This document shows, piece after piece, positions 59,095 to 64,000 of a DNA stretch of 64,000 nt (position 1 is its first letter; the number at the start of each line of letters is the position of its first letter). The translations under genes were made by a program, and so were the position numbers. The DNA lies in the NCBI RefSeq assembly GCF_015223105.1, contig NZ_JADFTZ010000003.1, positions 1-64,000 of the forward strand, read 5' to 3'. Origin of the DNA: Flavobacterium proteolyticum (GTDB taxonomy: Bacteria > Bacteroidota > Bacteroidia > Flavobacteriales > Flavobacteriaceae). The notes beneath the pieces are model-generated. The model had not been told where the DNA came from. It saw only the letters and a list, made by a program, of their open reading frames with translations, and ran no database searches.

Positions 59095-60018
59095 CTACAT
59101 CGTTTCATACCAACTAAACTTGGAATGAATAATGGCTTCTTTTTCTTTTTTTAAATAATCCAAATAGGCTAGGGCAGCAGGGTTGTGGTTTTTGCCTTTT
59201 ACCCAAATCAAGCTCCAATCGGTTTTAATGGGTAATCCTTTTAATGGAATAATTTGTAAGTCTTTGTTTTGTATTTCTTTACGAATCCCAATTAAAGGCA
59301 TAATTGAACATCCTAAGCCGGCTAAAATAGCTTGTTTTATGGCTTCATTTGAAGTTAATTCCATTCTTTTGCTAATCTTCAAATCTTGTTGTACAATGAA
59401 ACGCTCCATAGTTTGGCGAGTTCCTGAACCACTTTCTCTAAATAATAAAGGTCGATTTTCTAAAATATCTTCGATTTTCTTTTTCTTAGTGAAATCTTCT
59501 TCCATATTCCCAACTAAAAACAACTTATTTTGCATTAAATTGATTTTTTCAACTTTCATTTTTTCTGGAAGAATCGAAACTAATGCGAAATCTACTTCAT
59601 TGTTTTGCAAACTTTTCACCACTTTATTTTTATTGGTCACATCCATCTCTAATTCTACACCAGGATGCATTTTTAGAAACTCTGCCAAGAAATAAGGCAT
59701 TACATATTTTCCCGTAGACACAACCGAAATTTTTATTTTCCCAAAAAGCTGTCCTTTGTAGGCTAGTGTTTTATAATCAATGGTGCTGACTTGTTGCAAT
59801 ATTTGTTCGGCTGCTTCGGCAATTTCTTTACCAAAATCGGTTACATAAATCTTTCTTCCTACCACTTCTGTTAGTGGAATTTCAAATTGATCTTGAAAAT
59901 TTTTTAATTGAATAGACACTGCAGGTTGGGTCAAATGTAATTCTTCGGAAGCTTTTGTAACGCTTTGATTTTGAACTACCTTAAGAAATATTCGTAACTG
60001 GTTAAGTGTATAATTCAT
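59095..60018 (-). CDS. LysR-type transcriptional regulator
   Basis: 307 residues. The N-terminal winged helix (LNQLRIFLKVVQNQSVTKASEELHLTQPAVSIQL) is classical; the effector domain from about 90 shows type-2 binding-fold features (GKIKISVVSTGKYVMPYFL, EVDFALVSILP, FRESGSGTRQTMERF), close to the CysB/CbbR group. It is transcribed away from icd, with 84 bases between the two starts, so it may regulate icd. An AT-rich palindrome ATAAAAATATTTTAT lies over its start codon (60017-60031). Confidence 0.9.
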   Translation of the reverse strand: MNYTLNQLRIFLKVVQNQSVTKASEELHLTQPAVSIQLKNFQDQFEIPLTEVVGRKIYVTDFGKEIAEAAEQILQQVSTIDYKTLAYKGQLFGKIKISVVSTGKYVMPYFLAEFLKMHPGVELEMDVTNKNKVVKSLQNNEVDFALVSILPEKMKVEKINLMQNKLFLVGNMEEDFTKKKKIEDILENRPLLFRESGSGTRQTMERFIVQQDLKISKRMELTSNEAIKQAILAGLGCSIMPLIGIRKEIQNKDLQIIPLKGLPIKTDWSLIWVKGKNHNPAALAYLDYLKKEKEAIIHSKFSWYETM

Positions 60019-60102
60019 AAAAATATTTTATATAATACATAGCAAATATAAATAAAAATATATGAATTAAAGTACAGAGATTTGCATAAAAATAATCAAA
60101 AC

Positions 60103-61533
60103 ATGAGAAAAGTTACGATTGCTAAAGGAGACGGAATTGGTCCAGAAATCATGGAAGCGGTTCTAAAGATTATTAAAAAATCCAATACTCCAATTGATTT
60201 TGAGGAAATTGAAATCGGAGAAAAAGTGTATTTGTCAGGTAATACTTCAGGTATTTCAGATGCCTCATGGGATGTCATTCGAAAAAACAAAGTATTACTA
60301 AAAGCACCTATTACAACTCCACAAGGAGGTGGATACAAAAGCTTGAATGTTACCATGCGAAAAGCGTTAGGTTTATTTGCTAACATCCGCCCTTGTGTAT
60401 CGTTACATCCTTTTGTAGCTACTAACTTCCCTAAATTGGATGTGGTAATTGTTCGTGAAAATGAAGAAGATTTATATGCAGGAATTGAGCACCAACAAAC
60501 TGATGAAGTAGTACAATGTTTAAAATTGATTAGTCGCCCAGGTTGCGAAAAAATCATTCGTTATGCCTTTGAATATGCTCAAAACTACGGCCGCAAAAAA
60601 GTGACTTGTTTCAGTAAAGACAACATCATGAAGCAAACGGACGGTTTATTCCATCAAGTTTTCAAGGAAATTGCTATGGAATATCCAAATATCGAAGCGA
60701 ATCACATGATTATCGATATCGGAACGGCATATTTAGCGGATCATCCAGAGAAATTTGATGTGATTGTAACTTCGAATTTGTATGGTGATATTATTTCGGA
60801 TGTAGCGGCACAAATTGCGGGTTCAGTAGGATTAGCGGGTTCTGTAAATATTGGGAATGAATGTTCTATGTTTGAAGCAATTCATGGTTCGGCACCCGAC
60901 ATTGCCGGACAAAATATTGCCAATCCATCAGGTTTATTACAAGCTGCTATTGCAATGTTATATCATTTGGGTTATGCTACTGAAGCTACTCGAATTCAAA
61001 ATGCTTGGTTAAAAACGTTAGAAGACGGAATTCACACAGCAGATATTTATAATGATTCGTTGAGTAAGCAATTAGTAGGAACTTCTGAATTTGCTGATGC
61101 AGTAATTGCTAATTTTGATAAGGTACCAAATATCTTAAAAGCGGATACGCCTCCAAAAAATTCAGTAATTCAATTACCAGAATATAAAAGAAAAGAAGCG
61201 TCTCAAAAAGATTTATTGGGTGTAGATTTATTTGTGCATTGGAGTGGAGTAGATGCTAATATCTTAGCTGAAAAGCTAAAAGCATTGACAACTGAAAGTA
61301 TGGATTTAGTTATGATTTCTAACCGAGGTGTGAAAGTTTGGCCAAACGGATTTTCAGAAACGTTTTGTACGGATCATTGGAGATGCCGATTCCAGTCAAA
61401 CCAACCACTTGAAAAGAATGTTATTGTAACCTTACTAGGTGAAGCAATTGATTTAGGAATCGATGTTATAAAAACAGAAAATCTGTATCAATTCAATGGA
61501 GTGAAAGCATATTCCATGGGACAAGGTCAATAA
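60103..61533 (+). CDS. icd: NADP-dependent isocitrate dehydrogenase
   Basis: 476 residues from the ATG at 60103; an in-frame TTG seven codons earlier would add a non-conserved MHKNNQN. The start KVTIAKGDGIGPEIMEAVL, the isocitrate-phosphate loop NVTMRKALGLFANIRP, IVRENEEDLYAGIEHQ and NLYGDIISDVAAQIAGSVGLAGS are decarboxylating-dehydrogenase marks. The extra C-terminal ~140 residues resemble the long Thermus-type enzyme. It oxidises isocitrate to 2-oxoglutarate in the TCA cycle. It is divergent from the LysR gene. Confidence 0.92.
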   Translation: MRKVTIAKGDGIGPEIMEAVLKIIKKSNTPIDFEEIEIGEKVYLSGNTSGISDASWDVIRKNKVLLKAPITTPQGGGYKSLNVTMRKALGLFANIRPCVSLHPFVATNFPKLDVVIVRENEEDLYAGIEHQQTDEVVQCLKLISRPGCEKIIRYAFEYAQNYGRKKVTCFSKDNIMKQTDGLFHQVFKEIAMEYPNIEANHMIIDIGTAYLADHPEKFDVIVTSNLYGDIISDVAAQIAGSVGLAGSVNIGNECSMFEAIHGSAPDIAGQNIANPSGLLQAAIAMLYHLGYATEATRIQNAWLKTLEDGIHTADIYNDSLSKQLVGTSEFADAVIANFDKVPNILKADTPPKNSVIQLPEYKRKEASQKDLLGVDLFVHWSGVDANILAEKLKALTTESMDLVMISNRGVKVWPNGFSETFCTDHWRCRFQSNQPLEKNVIVTLLGEAIDLGIDVIKTENLYQFNGVKAYSMGQGQ

Positions 61534-61543
61534 TTCAAGGGCA

Positions 61544-61741
61544 ATGAAAAAAATAACGATACAACTCGTTTTGATTTTGTGTGTGATAATCGAATCTGTT
61601 CTCATTTTTAAAATGATGGCAGCACCTGACATCATCTACCAGGAACTTTATGCTGGATTAGCTATCTTGTTACTATTAGCTATAATTCGTTTAATAAATA
61701 ATTTAACAGACATTACCTATGGAAACCCTGAAGAAAATTAA
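61544..61741 (+). CDS. Small two-helix membrane protein
   Basis: 65 residues with two membrane helices (IQLVLILCVIIESVLIF and ELYAGLAILLLLAIIRL) and an acidic end (GNPEEN). It begins 10 bases after icd and overlaps the next gene by 23 bases, a tight arrangement that supports real translation. The function is unknown. Confidence 0.6.
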   Translation: MKKITIQLVLILCVIIESVLIFKMMAAPDIIYQELYAGLAILLLLAIIRLINNLTDITYGNPEEN

Positions 61742-61997
61742 TTTGATTAATGGCGAATTTGATTCGTTTGAAGCTCGAGAAATCTTAATGGATATGTGTA
61801 ACAAAAATATCAATTTTAATAAGGTTCAAAACTTTAGTTCGCAAATTCGTTTTGGTGAAGATGATGAAAAAGCCCTCGATAGAATTGATCAATTAAGGGA
61901 AAGTGTAGCTCATATTTCTGAAATATTAGAAGAGGCAAAAGCTCATAACAAAAGACTTAAAATAAAAACGTTCATCGAAATCGAGTATGAAGACTAA
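61719..61997 (+). CDS. Conserved small cytoplasmic protein
   Basis: 92 residues. METLKKINLINGEFDSFEAREILMDM opens a helical protein with a coiled-coil-like middle (ALDRIDQLRESVAHISEILEE) and a closing strand (KIKTFIEIEYED). It overlaps the membrane protein gene before it by 23 bases and the DUF6671 gene after it by 11 bases, so the three are translationally linked. No named family comes to mind. Confidence 0.65.
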   Translation: METLKKINLINGEFDSFEAREILMDMCNKNINFNKVQNFSSQIRFGEDDEKALDRIDQLRESVAHISEILEEAKAHNKRLKIKTFIEIEYED

Positions 61998-62841
61998 ACC
62001 TGATTTTTTTTCTGGACGTCGTTTACTTATTGTGACAAAACATGAAAAGGAAGCTATTATTGCTCCTTTACTTGAAGAAGCACTTGGAGTAACTTGTTTT
62101 GTAGCAAAAGAATTTGACACCGATAGTTTAGGTACATTTTCGGGAGAAATAGCTCGAAAGGATGATGCTCTAACTACACTAAGAAAAAAATGTTGGGAAG
62201 GAATGCAAGCAGAAGGCTTTGATTTGGCAGTAGCAACTGAAGGTTCGTTTGGGAATCATCCCACCGTGTTTTTTGCACCTGCAAATGACGAATTAATCAT
62301 GCTGGTAGATAAAAAACATAATCTCGAAATTGTAGACCGCGTTTTAAGTATGGAAACCAATTTTGATAGTTCGGAAATTCATACCCGAGACGAATTAAAA
62401 GCTTTTTTAGACAAAGTTCAATTTCCTTCACACGGAGTTATTTTGAAAGATGCTGAAGAAAATTGGAGTAAAATTTATAAAGGCATTACCGATTATGATT
62501 CGGTTGAAACCAAATTTGATGAAATAGTTGCTTCTAGTAATTCGTGTTTCATAGAAACGGACATGCGTGCTATGTACAATCCAACCCGAATGAAGATTAT
62601 AAATGATGTTAGTTTTAGGTTAATTAACAAATTGCACTCGGTTTGTCCCGAATGTCTTTATCCTGGTTTTGGCGTGGTTGGTGCCGAAGCCGGTTTGTTA
62701 TGTAGTAGTTGTTCAATGCCAACACGCTCTACATCAGCGCATATTTATCAATGTCAACATTGTAATTACAAATCGAGAGTTTTATATCCAAACGGAAAGA
62801 AAACGGAAGATCCAATGTATTGCGATTTTTGTAACCCATAA
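61987..62841 (+). CDS. DUF6671 family protein with C-terminal zinc ribbon
   Basis: 284 residues. RRLLIVTKHEKEAIIAPLLE and FDLAVATEGSFGNHPTVFF open an alpha-beta domain, followed by FIETDMRAMYNPTRMKII. The last ~60 residues hold two CxxC pairs (SVCPECLYPG, LCSSCSMP) and two more (CQHCNYKS, CDFCNP), a zinc-ribbon-like end. DUF6671 has no known function. It overlaps the 92-residue gene and precedes a TsaC-type gene by 3 bases, so a role near tRNA modification is conceivable. Confidence 0.8.
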   Translation: MKTKPDFFSGRRLLIVTKHEKEAIIAPLLEEALGVTCFVAKEFDTDSLGTFSGEIARKDDALTTLRKKCWEGMQAEGFDLAVATEGSFGNHPTVFFAPANDELIMLVDKKHNLEIVDRVLSMETNFDSSEIHTRDELKAFLDKVQFPSHGVILKDAEENWSKIYKGITDYDSVETKFDEIVASSNSCFIETDMRAMYNPTRMKIINDVSFRLINKLHSVCPECLYPGFGVVGAEAGLLCSSCSMPTRSTSAHIYQCQHCNYKSRVLYPNGKKTEDPMYCDFCNP

Positions 62842-62844
62842 AAA

Positions 62845-63798
62845 ATGATTAGTAAAGATATTAATTTAGCAGTTCAGCATCTTAATTCAAATGGCATCAT
62901 AGGTTTTCCAACCGAAACCGTTTACGGATTGGCAGGAAACGCATTTGAAACCGAAGCCATTCATAAAATATTTGAAGTAAAAAAGCGTCCAACTTTTAAT
63001 CCCTTAATCGTTCACATTAAGGGAATTAAAGATTTAGAACAGGTTGCGCAAGAAATTCCTCCAATGGCTTATGAATTAGCAACTGCTTTTTGGCCAGGTC
63101 CTTTAACATTCATCTTAAAAAAACAACCTCATATTCCAAATTTGGTAACTGCCAATCAAGATACAGTAGCGGTTCGTGTACCAAATCATCCTGTAGCTTT
63201 GGAGCTTTTAAGACATTTAGATTTTCCTTTGGTAGCTCCAAGTGCGAATCCTTTTACGAGCATAAGTCCAACAAGCGCCGAACATGTTGAAAATTACTTT
63301 GGAAATCAAATTAATATGGTTTTAGATGGTGGAGAATGTACAGCAGGAATAGAATCTACGATTATTGGATTTGACAATAATAGAGTAGTGGTATATCGTT
63401 TGGGCGCATTAGCCTTGGAAGAAATTGAAAAAGTTTCAGGAAGTGTTACCTTATTAAACAAGAAAGAAAAGCAACCGATTGCACCTGGAATGTTACTTAA
63501 GCATTATTCTCCAAAAACGAATTTTATACTTACGAGAAATGTTCATCAAGAGCTAGAATGGTATTCAGACAAGAAAGTAGGATTATTACTTTTTAATTCA
63601 TTTTTACCAGAATTTAATAGCAACAATCAAATCGTTCTGTCGGAGGAAAGTGATTTAAAACTTGCAGCTTCCAGATTATACCATGCGATGCATCAATTGG
63701 ATAAAATGAATTTGGATTTAATAATTGCCGAACGTTTGCCTGAATATGGCTTGGGCGTTTCAATGAATGATAGATTAGAACGCGCTTCAAAAAAATAA
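62845..63798 (+). CDS. Threonylcarbamoyl-AMP synthase, Sua5/YwlC/TsaC type
   Basis: 317 residues. The YrdC core (about 1-190) has GIIGFPTETVYGLAGNAFE, KRPTFNPLIVHI, FWPGPLTFIL and LDFPLVAPSANPFTSISPT. The C-terminal Sua5 domain (about 215-317, PIAPGMLLKHYSPKTNF onward) marks the longer Sua5 form. It makes threonylcarbamoyl-AMP from Thr, bicarbonate and ATP, which TsaD (6405-7436) passes to tRNA A37. Both halves of the t6A pathway are thus in the window, 55 kb apart. Confidence 0.93.
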   Translation: MISKDINLAVQHLNSNGIIGFPTETVYGLAGNAFETEAIHKIFEVKKRPTFNPLIVHIKGIKDLEQVAQEIPPMAYELATAFWPGPLTFILKKQPHIPNLVTANQDTVAVRVPNHPVALELLRHLDFPLVAPSANPFTSISPTSAEHVENYFGNQINMVLDGGECTAGIESTIIGFDNNRVVVYRLGALALEEIEKVSGSVTLLNKKEKQPIAPGMLLKHYSPKTNFILTRNVHQELEWYSDKKVGLLLFNSFLPEFNSNNQIVLSEESDLKLAASRLYHAMHQLDKMNLDLIIAERLPEYGLGVSMNDRLERASKK

Positions 63799-63820
63799 CA
63801 CAACAATTAAAAATTAAAAA

Positions 63821-64000
63821 ATGGATTTAAATTTATTATTAGAAAACCTGACGAACCCTGCTTTACTTTACTTTATTTTAGGAATTATTGCTGTGTATTT
63901 GAAAAGCGATTTAGAAATACCCAATAATTCCTCAAAATTCATATCACTTTATTTACTTTTTGCTATTGGATTTAAAGGGGGACAAGAGTTATCGCATGAA
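63821..64000 (+). CDS. SbtA-like sodium-dependent bicarbonate permease, N-terminal fragment
   Basis: The first 60 residues of an open frame cut by the right edge. MDLNLLLENLTNPALLYFILG and LEIPNNSSKFISLYLLFAIGFKGGQEL match the SbtA (DUF897) start: two membrane helices and the conserved GFKGG. The full protein should have about ten helices. It starts 22 bases after the Sua5-type gene, which itself uses bicarbonate, an interesting pairing. Confidence 0.75.
   Translation, partial: MDLNLLLENLTNPALLYFILGIIAVYLKSDLEIPNNSSKFISLYLLFAIGFKGGQELSHE

Noticed and set aside
59183..59695. A 170-codon plus-strand frame opposite the LysR gene.
   Set aside because: Antisense to a clear LysR protein; composition (many Phe, Ser, Cys) is that of a mirror frame.
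60017..60031. ATAAAAATATTTTAT as a LysR operator.
   Set aside because: Such AT palindromes are common in this base composition, and it covers the start codon; recorded only as context.
60096..60557. A 153-codon minus-strand frame opposite icd.
   Set aside because: Antisense to conserved icd motifs, with no domain of its own.

Overview
The window looks like chromosome from a low-GC Flavobacteriaceae-type bacterium (Flavobacterium or a close relative). The basis is AT-rich DNA, signal peptides ending in (A/S)Q, promoters of the TAnnTTTG type without obvious Shine-Dalgarno sequences, and a characteristic gene set: a TamB-like protein, Bacteroidetes-type LptD, a GH3/serine-hydrolase fusion, bacillithiol synthase BshA, and a fused E1 alpha/beta 2-oxoacid dehydrogenase. 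All identifications come from reading the sequence and from recalled family knowledge; no database search was run.

Layout. 1-7.4 kb (mostly minus strand): secreted proteins of unknown function, a PG_1098-like methyltransferase, an AI-2E-family permease, an M43-type lipoprotein protease, and the tsaD-rsmE-DUF4159 operon. 7.5-15.6 kb (plus): tamB and a glycolysis group (pfkA, gap, a BadF-type GlcNAc kinase, mgsA) separated by clear terminators. 15.7-20 kb (minus): a lone DUF4062 protein, ridA and lptD. 20-32.9 kb (plus): a long envelope/redox run of two tandem amidases, an MCE protein, two Fe-S proteins, serB, a NagZ/beta-lactamase fusion, bshA and a PrcB-like lipoprotein. 33-46.3 kb: mixed housekeeping and envelope genes (aroC, mutS2, ung, a purine/uridine phosphorylase-like gene, yciH, a 2OG-Fe(II) oxygenase), with a GxxExxY gene framed by inverted repeats. 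46.7-48.7 kb: 2-oxoacid dehydrogenase E1. 59-64 kb: a LysR regulator divergent from icd, small proteins, DUF6671, Sua5/TsaC and the start of an SbtA-like permease.

The accessory centre is 49.7-59.1 kb. A two-gene unit (146-aa class protein plus a 1687-aa DUF4132/DUF5724-type protein) is framed by two copies of a ~185-bp direct repeat exactly 6000 bp apart. Each copy has a TAnnTTTG box, a short ORF and a terminator. A third promoter-sORF-terminator unit follows, whose peptide resembles the repeat peptides. Next come eight tightly packed tRNA genes (Asn, Arg, Asp, Pro, Tyr, Gln, Leu, Phe), decayed tRNA pieces, and a slipin (SPFH) gene with three N-terminal repeats. The short peptides contain every amino acid served by the tRNA array. 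I propose this as a candidate tRNA-linked stress or RNA-damage island. The architecture is seen in the sequence; the function is inference.
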